From contig NZ_LIYH01000009.1 of the NCBI RefSeq assembly GCF_001905885.1, positions 248,001-312,000 on the forward strand: DNA of 64,000 nucleotides, in the 5' to 3' direction. Of the stretch, positions 23,465 through 32,215 are shown piece after piece. The position numbers and the translations under genes are program-made. The notes beneath the pieces are model-generated. The model was not told the DNA's origin, searched no databases, and saw nothing but the letters and a program-made list of their open reading frames with translations. This DNA is from Streptomyces sp. CB03234. GTDB taxonomy: Bacteria > Actinomycetota > Actinomycetes > Streptomycetales > Streptomycetaceae. Positions within the stretch are counted from its first letter, which is position 1. Every line of letters begins with the position of its first letter.

Positions 23465-24781
23465 TCAGACGCGGGCCGAGACGAACTCGCGGATCGAGTC
23501 CACGGCGTAGTCCAGCATGCGTGCGGTCAGCTTGGGATAGACGCCGATCCAGAAGGTGTGCTCGGTGATGATGTCGGCGTTCCTCAGCTCGCCCACGACC
23601 CGGTGGGGCTGGTCGAGGTAGGCGGGCTGGCGCATCAGGTTGCCCGCGAACAGCCTCCGGGTACCGATCTTGCGGTCCTCCAGGAAGTCCACCAGGTCCT
23701 TGCGGCTGTACGGGGCGTCGGGCTCCACGGTGATCAGGAACCCGAACCAGCTGGGGTCGCTGTTCGGGGTGGCCTCGGGCAGCAGCAGGCCGGGTACGCC
23801 TTCCAGGCCGTCGCGCAGCCGGCGCCAGTTGGCCCGGCGGGCGGCGCAGAAGTCGTCGAGCTTGTTCAGCTGGCTCATGCCCAGGGCGGCTTGGATGTCC
23901 GTCGCCTTCAGGTTGTAACCGACGTGCGAGAAGATGTACTTGTGGTCGTAGCCCTTGGGAAGGGTGCCCATCTCGTAGTCGAACCGCTTGAGGCACTTGT
24001 TGTTCTCGCCGGGTTCGCACCAGCAGTCCCGGCCCCAGTCGCGCATCGACTCGACGATCCGGGCGAGTGCGAGGTTGTTGGTCAGTACGCAGCCGCCCTC
24101 GCCCATCGTCAGGTGGTGGGCGGGGTAGAAGCTGACCGTCGTCAGGTCGCCGAAGGTGCCGGTGAGCTTCCCGCCGTACGTCGATCCGACCGCGTCGCAG
24201 TTGTCCTCGATCAGGAACAGGTCGTGCTTGTCGGCGAGTGCGGCGACTTCGGCGACGGGGAAGGGGTTGCCGAGGGTGTGGGCGATGCAGATGGCCCGGG
24301 TGCGCGGGCCGATGGCCGCCTCGATCGCCTCGGCGGTGGCGTTGTAGGTGCCCAGTTCCACGTCCACGTAGACCGGCACCAGGCCGTTCTGGAGGATCGG
24401 GCTGACGGTGGTGGGCCAGCCGACGGCGGCGGTGATCACCTCGTCGCCGGGGACGAGCCGCCGGTCCTGGAGGTGGGGGGAGGTGAGCGCCGAGACGGCC
24501 AGCAGGTTGGCGGAGGAGCCGGAGTTGACGAGATGCGCCTTGCGCAGCTTCAGCTTCCTGGCGAAGGCGGACTCGAACTTGCGTGAGCTCCAGCCGGCGG
24601 CGATCCGCATGTCCAGGGCGGCCTCCACCAGAGCGGTGCGGTCATCCTCGTCCAGGACCGCACCGGACGGCCAGATCTCCGTGGTCCCGGGTTCGAACTC
24701 CTTCCCGGCACTTTCCGCTTCCACCGCCTGGTGGTATTTGCGCACCTGCTCCAGCAGCAGCGCCTTGGCTTCAGCAGTCAT
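23465..24781 (-). CDS. NDP-4-keto-6-deoxyhexose 3-dehydratase (PLP/[2Fe-2S], E1 type)
   Basis: 438 residues of the DegT/DnrJ fold, removing the C3 hydroxyl of a 4-keto sugar with PMP as in SpnQ/UrdQ/LanQ. Signature: NSGSSANLLAVSALTS, VDVELGTYNAT and FLIEDNCDAVGSTYGG. In YPAHHLTMGEGG a His occupies the position of the internal-aldimine Lys, as in true 3-dehydratases. Cysteine-rich GRDCWCEPGENNKCLKR fits the iron-sulphur site. Together with 2,3-dehydratase and 3-ketoreductase this gives a 2,3,6-trideoxy sugar (rhodinose, amicetose or aculose type). The SARP promoter of the operon is at 25840. Confidence 0.93.
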   Translation of the reverse strand: MTAEAKALLLEQVRKYHQAVEAESAGKEFEPGTTEIWPSGAVLDEDDRTALVEAALDMRIAAGWSSRKFESAFARKLKLRKAHLVNSGSSANLLAVSALTSPHLQDRRLVPGDEVITAAVGWPTTVSPILQNGLVPVYVDVELGTYNATAEAIEAAIGPRTRAICIAHTLGNPFPVAEVAALADKHDLFLIEDNCDAVGSTYGGKLTGTFGDLTTVSFYPAHHLTMGEGGCVLTNNLALARIVESMRDWGRDCWCEPGENNKCLKRFDYEMGTLPKGYDHKYIFSHVGYNLKATDIQAALGMSQLNKLDDFCAARRANWRRLRDGLEGVPGLLLPEATPNSDPSWFGFLITVEPDAPYSRKDLVDFLEDRKIGTRRLFAGNLMRQPAYLDQPHRVVGELRNADIITEHTFWIGVYPKLTARMLDYAVDSIREFVSARV

Positions 24782-24858
24782 GTTGGTCTCCCCTGGGTCG
24801 GCGGGACCCGTGCCCCGCTCACTGGTCGGTCGGCCGTGCTGTCGGTTCGCCCCGCCGG

Positions 24859-25803
24859 TCACAGCCGGCGCAGGCTGAACTGGTCCCAGACCCCCTCGCC
24901 CCCGACCAGCCGGTCCGGGCGGCCGCTGACGACATAGGTCCCGAAGGGGGTGACGGTCACTCCGGTGGGCGCCGGATCCGGCCACGGCTCGACGCGCCGC
25001 ACCGTGCGGGCGCTGCGCCAGCCGTCGCCGGACTCGAGTACGGAGACACCGTCCTTGCCCGGGCCGATCAGGGTGTTGGTCACGGCCGCGACGGACCCGT
25101 CCGCCCGCAGGGCCAGCGCGGCGCCGCCGACCAGCGCCCGGTCGAGGGCGACCTCCTCCATGGCGGCCGGGTCGTTGAGGGGGACCCGGTAGAGGCCTCC
25201 GTCGTCGTGGCGCACGGTGAGCAGGAACCCGTCCGGGTGCCACATGACGCCCATGAAGCCGACGTTGCGGGGGGTGACACGTGCCCCGGTGCGCAGCACG
25301 CTCGGGCGGCCGTCGGGGTCGATGCGGAGGATGCCGTCGTTGGGTGTGTCCGTGGCGTAGACGTTGCCCTCGTCGTCGAAGGTGAGGTCGTTGACCAGGT
25401 TCGCGCCGAGGGTGGTCTCCCCGAGTTCGACCAGGTGCCGGCGCTCTGCGGTGGCCAGGTCGAAGACGGCCACGCCCGTGGTGCGGAAGCTGGTCGTGGG
25501 GCCGGAGCGCTCGGCGAAGCCCGCGTCGGCGTAGACGGCCAGCAGCCGGCCGCGCGCGGCGTCCACGCGCAGCCCGACGGTGGCCACGATGTCGGGGGTC
25601 TCGCCGATGAACTCGGTGGTCCGGCCGTCGGGGCGGACCAGCGAGACGGTGCCGCGGCGCATCGAGCTGACGAGGAACGCGCCCCGGGTGGGGTCCCAGG
25701 CGATCCCTGGCGGGTGAAGTCCCGGTGTGCGGACGGTGATCGACGCGGGCAGGCCGACGGGAGCGGCGCCGGGGGCGCTGGCGGCCCAGGTCTGCTGCGA
25801 CAT
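24859..25803 (-). CDS. SMP-30/NHL-type six-bladed beta-propeller protein
   Basis: 314 residues starting after GGAGGAGAG. Repeated blade motifs include GIAWDPTRGAFLVSS, VNDLTFDDEGNVYATDTPNDGILRI and GVMWHPDGFLLTVRHDDGGLYR, as in SMP-30/gluconolactonase and strictosidine synthase-like propellers. Metal ligands cannot be assigned confidently. No signal peptide is obvious, so it is probably cytoplasmic. It heads the operon with the sugar 3-dehydratase, epimerase and GT. A lactonase, cyclase or metal-dependent hydrolase role is possible; the substrate is unknown. Confidence 0.72.
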   Translation of the reverse strand: MSQQTWAASAPGAAPVGLPASITVRTPGLHPPGIAWDPTRGAFLVSSMRRGTVSLVRPDGRTTEFIGETPDIVATVGLRVDAARGRLLAVYADAGFAERSGPTTSFRTTGVAVFDLATAERRHLVELGETTLGANLVNDLTFDDEGNVYATDTPNDGILRIDPDGRPSVLRTGARVTPRNVGFMGVMWHPDGFLLTVRHDDGGLYRVPLNDPAAMEEVALDRALVGGAALALRADGSVAAVTNTLIGPGKDGVSVLESGDGWRSARTVRRVEPWPDPAPTGVTVTPFGTYVVSGRPDRLVGGEGVWDQFSLRRL

Positions 25804-25839
25804 GTGACTCTCCTCCGGGGCAGGGTGCTGATCTCCCCG

Positions 25840-25871
25840 AGCATCGCCGAACTTCCTTGAGGAGCACTCGC
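25840..25871 (-). promoter_or_regulatory. SARP promoter of the propeller/sugar/GT operon
   Basis: Minus strand: GCGAGTG, 4 nt, TCAAGGA, 8 nt (AGTTCGGC), -10 GATGCT, 37 bp before the ATG at 25803. Confidence 0.65.
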
Positions 25872-26036
25872 GCCTGCGAGCTCGCTGCGGCAAGGGCGCG
25901 GCAGGGCGGTCCAGCCCGGCTCCTCCGGGCGACGAGCGGGGTGCGGCACCCTCGGCCGCGGCAGTGCACCGGCAACTGGGCCGGTCACCGCGGGTACTTC
26001 GAGGGCCGGGCACGGCCCCCGGGAGGGAGCGAGGAC

Positions 26037-27245
26037 ATGGCAGGCGAGGAAGAAGCGAAGAGGTATCCCTTCAGCGCCCCGCACCGGCTGGACATGGATC
26101 CCGCATACGCCGAGATCCGCGCCAACGAGGGCCTGATACGGGTACAGCCGCCGTTCGGGCGGGCCGCCTGGCTGGCCACTCGGTACGAGGACGTCAAGAC
26201 CGTGCTCGGAGACCCGCGGTTCAGCCGCGCCCGGGCGCTGGAGAACGGGGACGAGCCGAGCCTGATCCCCATGGGACCGGGCCCGAACACCATCGTGACC
26301 ACGGACCCGCCGCACCACAGCCGGCTGCGGCGGGTGGTCGCGAAGGCGTTCACCCAGCGCCGGATCGAGCAGCTCCGGCCGCGGGTCCAGGAGATCGTGG
26401 ACGGCCTCATCGACGACATGGAGGAGAAGGGTCCGCCGAGCGACCTGGTGCACGATTTCGCCCGCCCGCAGCCGGGCAAGGTCGTCTTCGAGCTGATGGG
26501 TGTGCCGTACTCGGACCGCGAACAGGTCCAGGAGTGGACGGAGATCGCCCTGTCGACACCGTTCTCCGGTTACACCCCGGAGGAGAAGAGGGCCGCCTTC
26601 GGGAAGATGCGGGCCTATATGCCGGGGGTGATCGCCGCGAAGGCGGAGAACCCCGGGGAGGACCTGCTGACCGTCCTGGTGACGGCCCGCGACGACGAGG
26701 ACCGGCTGACCGAGGACGAGACCGTCGATCTCGCCGTGGCCGTGCTCGTGACGGGCAACGAGACCACGGCCGACCAGATCCTCAATCTGGCCTGGCTGCT
26801 GCTGTCCCACCCGGAGCACCTGGCCATGCTGCGGGCGGCCCCGGAGAAGATCCCGCAGGCGATCGACGAGATGCTGCGGTACGTACCGCTGGCGACGGGC
26901 GCGATGTTCCCCAGGGTGGCCACGGAGGACGTCCGCCTCGGTGACGTACTGGTGCGCGAGGGGGAGGCCGTGCTGCCCTCCATGGCGTCGGCGAACCGCG
27001 ACGAGACGGCGTTCCCGAACGCCGGTGAGCTGGACTTCGACCGGGAGAGCAACCAGCACCTGGCGCTCGGGCACGGCGTGCACCGCTGCCTGGGCGCCCA
27101 GTTGGCCAGGATGGAGCTGCAGGTCGCCTTCGAGTCGCTGCTGGACCGGTTCCCGGGCCTGCGGCTGGTCAAGCCGGCGGAGGAGGTGCCGTGGCGCAAG
27201 GGCACCCTGCACCGGGCCCCGCAGGAACTGCTGGTGACCTGGTGA
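26037..27245 (+). CDS. Cytochrome P450 (with adjacent ferredoxin)
   Basis: 402 residues. The heme ligand Cys lies in LALGHGVHRCLGAQLARMELQ. The I-helix is VTGNETTADQI, and ExxR is EMLRYVPL. Soluble, CYP105/107-like bacterial class. The ATG at 26037 follows GGGAGGGAG. The [3Fe-4S]-type ferredoxin 28 bp downstream is its likely electron donor. It probably hydroxylates, epoxidises or couples the polyketide or sugar; the substrate is not predictable. Confidence 0.95.
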   Translation: MAGEEEAKRYPFSAPHRLDMDPAYAEIRANEGLIRVQPPFGRAAWLATRYEDVKTVLGDPRFSRARALENGDEPSLIPMGPGPNTIVTTDPPHHSRLRRVVAKAFTQRRIEQLRPRVQEIVDGLIDDMEEKGPPSDLVHDFARPQPGKVVFELMGVPYSDREQVQEWTEIALSTPFSGYTPEEKRAAFGKMRAYMPGVIAAKAENPGEDLLTVLVTARDDEDRLTEDETVDLAVAVLVTGNETTADQILNLAWLLLSHPEHLAMLRAAPEKIPQAIDEMLRYVPLATGAMFPRVATEDVRLGDVLVREGEAVLPSMASANRDETAFPNAGELDFDRESNQHLALGHGVHRCLGAQLARMELQVAFESLLDRFPGLRLVKPAEEVPWRKGTLHRAPQELLVTW

Positions 27246-27273
27246 CCGGGGCGGAGAGGAGAGGAGAGGGGCG

Positions 27274-27504
27274 ATGAGCGAGAAGCGCTGGTCCGTCGAC
27301 GCGGACCGGGCCGCCTGCGCCGGTTCGGGCATGTGCGTGGGCACTGCTCCGGAGCACTTCCGGTTGGAGGACGGCAAGGCCCTTGCCCTGGCGGAGACGG
27401 TCGATCCCGACGACGCGGTGATCGACGCCGCCGAGGTCTGCCCCGTGGAGGCCATCACCGTACGGGAGCTCGCCACCGGGAAGGTACTCGCGCCCGAGGT
27501 GTGA
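27274..27504 (+). CDS. Small [3Fe-4S]/[4Fe-4S] ferredoxin
   Basis: 76 residues with CAGSGMC and a distal CPVEAI, the single-cluster motif of P450-associated Streptomyces ferredoxins. The second position of the usual CxxC spacing is Ser/Gly, suggesting a 3Fe-4S cluster. Operon with the P450 at 26037-27245; followed by a strong hairpin. Confidence 0.93.
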   Translation: MSEKRWSVDADRAACAGSGMCVGTAPEHFRLEDGKALALAETVDPDDAVIDAAEVCPVEAITVRELATGKVLAPEV

Positions 27505-27514
27505 GCGGGTACGG

Positions 27515-27561
27515 CGAACGGCCGGCCCGCCTCTCCACCAGAGAGGCGGGCCGGCCGTTCG
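27515..27561. terminator. Strong bidirectional terminator
   Basis: Perfect 21-bp stem (27515-27535 with 27541-27561), 5-nt loop, between the convergent ferredoxin and MFS genes. Confidence 0.88.
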
Positions 27562-27634
27562 GCCGACAGGACGCCCTTCAGCCGGGTCCGGGCTCCCTCG
27601 CGGGACGCCGGACCCGGCTGCTGTGCGCGGTTCG

Positions 27635-29365
27635 TCAGTGGACGGCCGGCGCGGGCGCCGGCTCGTCGGTCTCCGCGGCGTCCGGGTCGAAGTGCGCCGC
27701 TCCGCCCTTCGGGAGGGTGAACATGAGCAGGAAGGCCAGCACGGTGGTCCCCATGAAGGTCAGCAGGGAGACCTGGAAGGCGTCGGCGAACGTGAGCGCG
27801 GTCTGCTCCTGGCCGTGCTTGTCGATCAACGCGAGTACCTGCGGATCCTCCTCCTGCAGGGCCTGGCAGCTGGCCGGGGCGGCGCCCGGCTCCTTCTCGT
27901 TGGCCCGGTCCACCGAGCAGGTCCGGAAGGACGCCACGAGCTCGTCGATCCGGTCGGCGGACACGTGTGCGGCCAGCTCCTTGCGGAGGTCGTCCCCCAC
28001 CCGGCCGGCGCTGTCCCCGGCGTACGAACCGAGTACGCCGAAGAACACGACGCTGACCAGGGCGGCACCGATGCCCGCACCGACCTGCTGCATGGTGTTG
28101 ATCAGCGCGGAGGCGGAACCCGCGTCCTTGCGGGGCGCCTGGCTGAGCACGACCGCCGGGATCGGTGCGGTGACCCAGCCGAAGCCGATGCCGAAGAGCA
28201 GCAGCGGGACGGCCATCTGCCAGGTGCTGACACCGCTTCCGTAGTGGCCGACCACCCAGACGTAGCTGCCCAGCCCCAGCAGCGCGAGCAGGCTGCCGAC
28301 CTGCATCAGCTTGCGCCCGTACTTCTCCGCCAGGAAGCCGAAGGACGTACCCGACGCCACGAAGGCACCGATGCAGAACGGCAGGGTGGTCAGACCCGCG
28401 TGGAGCGGGGTCCAGCCGAGGCCGAACTGCATGTAGATCGTCCAGGACAGGAAGAACACGCCGACGCCGCTGTAGAAGACGATCTGGACGGCGAGTCCGG
28501 AGACGAAGCTGCGGGCCTTGAACAGGCCCAGCGCCACCAGCGGCGAGCCGTCCTTGTCGGTCTTGAAGCGCTCGTACCACAGGAAGAAGGCGAACGCGGG
28601 GAGGGAGACCACCATCAGGACGAAGCCCCAGACCGGCCAGTCCAGTTCGCGGCCCTGCATGAGCGGGTAGACGAGCATCAGCAGCGCGACGGTGGCGATG
28701 ACCACGCCGATCAGGTCGAGCCGGAGCGCCTGGGGGGACCTGGACTCTCGGATGACCCGCGCGCCCACCAGGAGTCCGATGATGCCCAGCGGAATGTTGA
28801 TCAGGAAGATCAGCCGCCAGCCGAGCCCGAACAGGTCCCACTGGACCAGGACTCCGCCGAGGCTCAGGCCCGCGACCGCGGCGAGACCGGCGACGCCGCC
28901 GAACATGCCGAACGCCTTGCCGCGTTCCCGCGGCTCGAACGTGACATGGATGATGGCCAGGACCTGCGGCACCATGACGGCGGCCATGACGCCCTGGATC
29001 AGGCGCCCGGACACCAGCACGCCGGGGCTCTGGGCCACCGCGCACATCAGCGACGAGGCCGTGAAACCGGCGACGCCGGCCATGAAGACGCGCTTGCGTC
29101 CGTAGATGTCACCGAGCCGGCCACCGGTGATCAGGCCCACGGCGAACGCGAGGCCGTACCCGGCGGTGACCCACTGGAGCGCCGCGTAACCGGCGCCGAG
29201 GTCTTCCTGGATGGAAGGGATGGCGACGTTCACGACGGTGCTGTCGAGCAGATCCATGAAGGCGGCGACCAGGATCACGGCAAGCGCGATCCATCGCTTG
29301 GGGTCCGGGAGCGTGTCCCCGTTTTCCGGGCCTGTTCGATCCGCTGACCTGGAGTCAACAGACAT
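27635..29365 (-). CDS. DHA2-family (14-TM) MFS drug exporter
   Basis: 576 residues from the ATG at 29365 after GAGAGG. Motif C-like and motif A regions are visible: AAFMDLLDSTVVNVAIPSI in TM1, GRLGDIYGRKRVFMAG in loop 2-3 and many hydrophobic segments. A long extracellular loop between late helices contains DRANEKEPGAAPASCQ. It probably exports the antibiotic, giving self-resistance. An 18-bp perfect palindrome and a wider inverted repeat lie in its promoter region. Confidence 0.93.
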   Translation of the reverse strand: MSVDSRSADRTGPENGDTLPDPKRWIALAVILVAAFMDLLDSTVVNVAIPSIQEDLGAGYAALQWVTAGYGLAFAVGLITGGRLGDIYGRKRVFMAGVAGFTASSLMCAVAQSPGVLVSGRLIQGVMAAVMVPQVLAIIHVTFEPRERGKAFGMFGGVAGLAAVAGLSLGGVLVQWDLFGLGWRLIFLINIPLGIIGLLVGARVIRESRSPQALRLDLIGVVIATVALLMLVYPLMQGRELDWPVWGFVLMVVSLPAFAFFLWYERFKTDKDGSPLVALGLFKARSFVSGLAVQIVFYSGVGVFFLSWTIYMQFGLGWTPLHAGLTTLPFCIGAFVASGTSFGFLAEKYGRKLMQVGSLLALLGLGSYVWVVGHYGSGVSTWQMAVPLLLFGIGFGWVTAPIPAVVLSQAPRKDAGSASALINTMQQVGAGIGAALVSVVFFGVLGSYAGDSAGRVGDDLRKELAAHVSADRIDELVASFRTCSVDRANEKEPGAAPASCQALQEEDPQVLALIDKHGQEQTALTFADAFQVSLLTFMGTTVLAFLLMFTLPKGGAAHFDPDAAETDEPAPAPAVH

Positions 29366-29390
29366 GGCATACCTCTCATCTTGTTTCTTG

Positions 29391-29452
29391 AACGGTGAAC
29401 AACCAAAGGTGTGCGGCCGCACACCGCTCCTCAGCCCTGTCGCATTCACCGT
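29391..29452. promoter_or_regulatory. Nested inverted repeats upstream of the MFS pump
   Basis: Perfect 18-bp palindrome GGTGTGCGGCCGCACACC (29408-29425), framed by an outer inverted pair acggtgaa (near 29393) and ttcaccgt (near 29445). It sits 43-60 bp upstream of the pump start. It looks like an operator for a repressor that senses the product; the TetR at 56624 is one candidate. Confidence 0.6.
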
Positions 29453-29527
29453 AGGGAGATGAACTCGACGTTCGGTCGAATTTCACTGTGGGCCTTTTCC
29501 CGCCACTGTCCGACGGGTTGACTTATT

Positions 29528-32065
29528 TCATTCCCCCTGCAAGACCGCACGCAGATACCGGGCGGTGTGGCCGGAGCCGGCCGCGACCGTTTCCGGCGAG
29601 CCCGCGGCCGCCAGCCGGCCACCCCCGCTGCCCCCCTCGGGGCCGATGTCGATGACCCAGTCCGCCGTCTTGATCACATCGAGACTGTGCGTCACGGTGA
29701 CCACCGTGTGGCCCTTGTCGACCAGCTGGTGAAGGATCGTCAGCAGCCGGTCGATGTCACTGGAGTGCAGTCCGGTCGTGGGCTCGTCGAGCAGATAGAG
29801 CGTGCTGCGTCCGGCGCGGCGCTGGAGTTCGTTCGCCAGTTTGATCCGCTGCGCCTCGCCGCCCGACAGCGTGTTCGCCGGCTGCCCCAGCCGCAGATAA
29901 CCCAGACCGACATCACAGAGCACATCGAGCGGCTTACCGATCGCGGGGACGTCGGCAAAGAATTCCGCCGCATCCTCGATGGGCATTTCGAGCACATCTC
30001 CGATATTTTTCCCGCGGTAATGCACCCGGAGCGTGTCCTCGTCGTACCGGCGCCCTTCGCACTCGTCGCAGAGCAGGAACACATCCGGCAGGAAATACAT
30101 TTCGACCCGTACGTGCCCGTCGCCCGCGCAGACCTCGCAGCGGCCGCCCGGGGAGTTGAACGAGAACCGGCCGGGCTTGTAGCCCAGCGCCTTGGCCTCG
30201 TCCGTCTGGGCGAACAGCTTGCGGACGTTGTCGAGGATGCCGGTGTACGTCGCGGGGGTCGACCGGCCCGAGCGGCCGATGGGGTCCTGGTCGACCTTGA
30301 TCACCCGGTCGATCAGCTCCAGCCCGGCCACCGCGTCATGCGCGCCCGGCGCCGGGGCCTCACCGCCCAGGGCGCGCTCGGCGCTCCGGTAGAGGATCGA
30401 GTCCACCAGCGTGGACTTGCCCGCTCCCGAGACCCCGGTGACGGCGATGAAGGAGCCCAGCGGGAAGGAGACGTCGAACCCGGTCAGGTTGTGCTCCCGG
30501 GCGCCGCGGACCACGATCTCGTGGCCGGGGCGCGGCGTACGGCGCCGGTCGGGCACCCGGATGCCGCGGCGGCCGCTGACGTACCCGCCGGTGGGTGAGG
30601 TGTCGTGGTCGAGCAGTTCTCGTACCGTGCCGGAGAAGAGCAGTTCACCGCCGTGCACTCCGGCGCCGGGCCCGAGCTCCACCACCCAGTCCGCCGCCCG
30701 GATCAGATGGTGGTCGTGCTCCACCACGATGACCGTGTTCCCCTGGTCGCGGAGGGTCCGCAGGCTGGACAGCAGATGCTCGCCGTCCTTGGGGTGCAGG
30801 CCCGCCGTGGGCTCGTCGAGCACGTACAGCAGGCCGAACAGCTGGGTACCGAGCAGGCCGGCCAGCCGGATGCGCTGGGCCTCGCCGCCGGAGAGGGAGG
30901 CCGCGGGCCGTTCCAGGGTCAGGTAGCCGAGCCCCACCTCGTTGAGGAAGCCCAGCCGTGCGGTGGTCTCGTCGACGGCCTGGGCGACGACCGCCCGGTC
31001 CCGGTCGGCGACCTCCAGGCCCCGGAAGAACTCCAGGCACTGCGCGAAGGACATCGCGCCGACCTCGGCGAAGTTCCGGCCGGCCACCCGCACAGCGAGC
31101 TGCGCCTTCGACAGCCGTGCTCCGCCGCACTCCGCGCACCCCACCGGGTGCATGAAGCCTTCGAGCCGGCTCGCGCCGCGCTCGGTCACCACATTGCGGT
31201 AGCGGTGGAGCAGCCAGGGCACCACACCCGTGAACTCGACCTCCTTGACGCGCTCCACGCCCTTCCCGGGCCGGCGGAGCTTCACCTGGATCCCGGTGCC
31301 GTGCAGCAGCGTGTGGCGCAGCTCCTCGGGCAGCGTCCGCCAGGGCTGGTCGACGCTGTGGCCGGCCTCCGCCACCAACACCGCCACCACCTCGCGGATC
31401 TGGTCGGCGATCGGATGCATCCAGGGCTCCACGGCGCCGCCCGCGATGGTCCGTTCGGGATCGGGTACGAGGGAGTCGAGGTCGACCTCGGCCTGCGTTC
31501 CCAGACCCTGGCAGCCCTGGCACTGGCCGAAGGGCAGGTTGTACGAGAAGCCCCGGCTGGTCATCTCCGGGACCGCGGTCCCATGGCCGTCCGGGCAGCG
31601 GAGCCCCTCGCCGCCGCCGGTCAGGACGGCGTCGCAGAGCAGGCAGTGCGGGATGCCGATACGGGCGTACACCACGCGCATCAGGTCGTAGATCTCGGTG
31701 ACCGTGCCCACGGTGGAACGCGGGCTGCGCGAACCGGAGGAGCGCTGGTCCACCGCGACGGCGGAGCACATCCCCGAGATCCGCTCCACCTCCGGCTGCG
31801 CCATCTCGTTGAGGAACTGCCGGGCGTACGAGGACATCGACTGGACCTGGCGGCGCTGCCCCTCGGCGAAGATGGTGCTGAAGGCCAGCGACGACTTGCC
31901 CGAGCCGGAGACCCCGGTGAACACCGTGAGGGTCCGGTGCGGGAGTTCGACGTCGACGCCCCTCAGGTTGTGCTCCCTGGCGCCGACCACGACGAGCTTC
32001 TCCGGGAGTTGCCCTGATGCGGGCCGCTCGGTGGCGAGCTGTCCCAGCGGGTCGATTACCGTCAT
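29528..32065 (-). CDS. UvrA-like ABC ATPase, candidate self-resistance protein
   Basis: 845 residues from the ATG at 32065 after GGAAGGAAGAGG. Two ABC ATPase halves: Walker A GVSGSGKSSLAF and GVSGAGKSTLVDS; signatures SLSGGEAQRIRLAG and TLSGGEAQRIKLAN. Zinc-finger-like CLLCD and CEVCAGDGH segments match UvrA. It is shorter than housekeeping UvrA (about 940). UvrA paralogues (DrrC type) in anthracycline and other DNA-binder clusters protect the producer DNA. A SARP promoter is in front, so resistance rises with biosynthesis. It could act alone rather than recruit UvrB. Confidence 0.93.
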   Translation of the reverse strand: MTVIDPLGQLATERPASGQLPEKLVVVGAREHNLRGVDVELPHRTLTVFTGVSGSGKSSLAFSTIFAEGQRRQVQSMSSYARQFLNEMAQPEVERISGMCSAVAVDQRSSGSRSPRSTVGTVTEIYDLMRVVYARIGIPHCLLCDAVLTGGGEGLRCPDGHGTAVPEMTSRGFSYNLPFGQCQGCQGLGTQAEVDLDSLVPDPERTIAGGAVEPWMHPIADQIREVVAVLVAEAGHSVDQPWRTLPEELRHTLLHGTGIQVKLRRPGKGVERVKEVEFTGVVPWLLHRYRNVVTERGASRLEGFMHPVGCAECGGARLSKAQLAVRVAGRNFAEVGAMSFAQCLEFFRGLEVADRDRAVVAQAVDETTARLGFLNEVGLGYLTLERPAASLSGGEAQRIRLAGLLGTQLFGLLYVLDEPTAGLHPKDGEHLLSSLRTLRDQGNTVIVVEHDHHLIRAADWVVELGPGAGVHGGELLFSGTVRELLDHDTSPTGGYVSGRRGIRVPDRRRTPRPGHEIVVRGAREHNLTGFDVSFPLGSFIAVTGVSGAGKSTLVDSILYRSAERALGGEAPAPGAHDAVAGLELIDRVIKVDQDPIGRSGRSTPATYTGILDNVRKLFAQTDEAKALGYKPGRFSFNSPGGRCEVCAGDGHVRVEMYFLPDVFLLCDECEGRRYDEDTLRVHYRGKNIGDVLEMPIEDAAEFFADVPAIGKPLDVLCDVGLGYLRLGQPANTLSGGEAQRIKLANELQRRAGRSTLYLLDEPTTGLHSSDIDRLLTILHQLVDKGHTVVTVTHSLDVIKTADWVIDIGPEGGSGGGRLAAAGSPETVAAGSGHTARYLRAVLQGE

Positions 32066-32093
32066 AGACCTCTTCCTTCCGGTGTGAACCACC

Positions 32094-32125
32094 ACCGTGG
32101 CAGCCGGGCCTCGACACTCACTCGA
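32094..32125 (-). promoter_or_regulatory. SARP promoter of the UvrA-like resistance gene
   Basis: Minus strand: TCGAGTG, 4 nt, TCGAGGC, 8 nt (CCGGCTGC), -10 CACGGT. The plus-strand reading lacks a plausible -10, so it serves uvrA rather than the P450. Confidence 0.78.
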
Positions 32126-32215
32126 CCCGCTGCCCAGCCGCCCGGCCACCCGGACTCCAGTACGGATCCACTTCTCCGGGCGATCCTCGTCCCACGTACT
32201 GAGGAGGGTTCCGCC

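Noticed and set aside
25080..29045. 1321-codon open frame on the minus strand
   Set aside because: It runs antisense or out of frame through the propeller, P450, ferredoxin and MFS genes, each with clear motifs; it is an effect of high GC.
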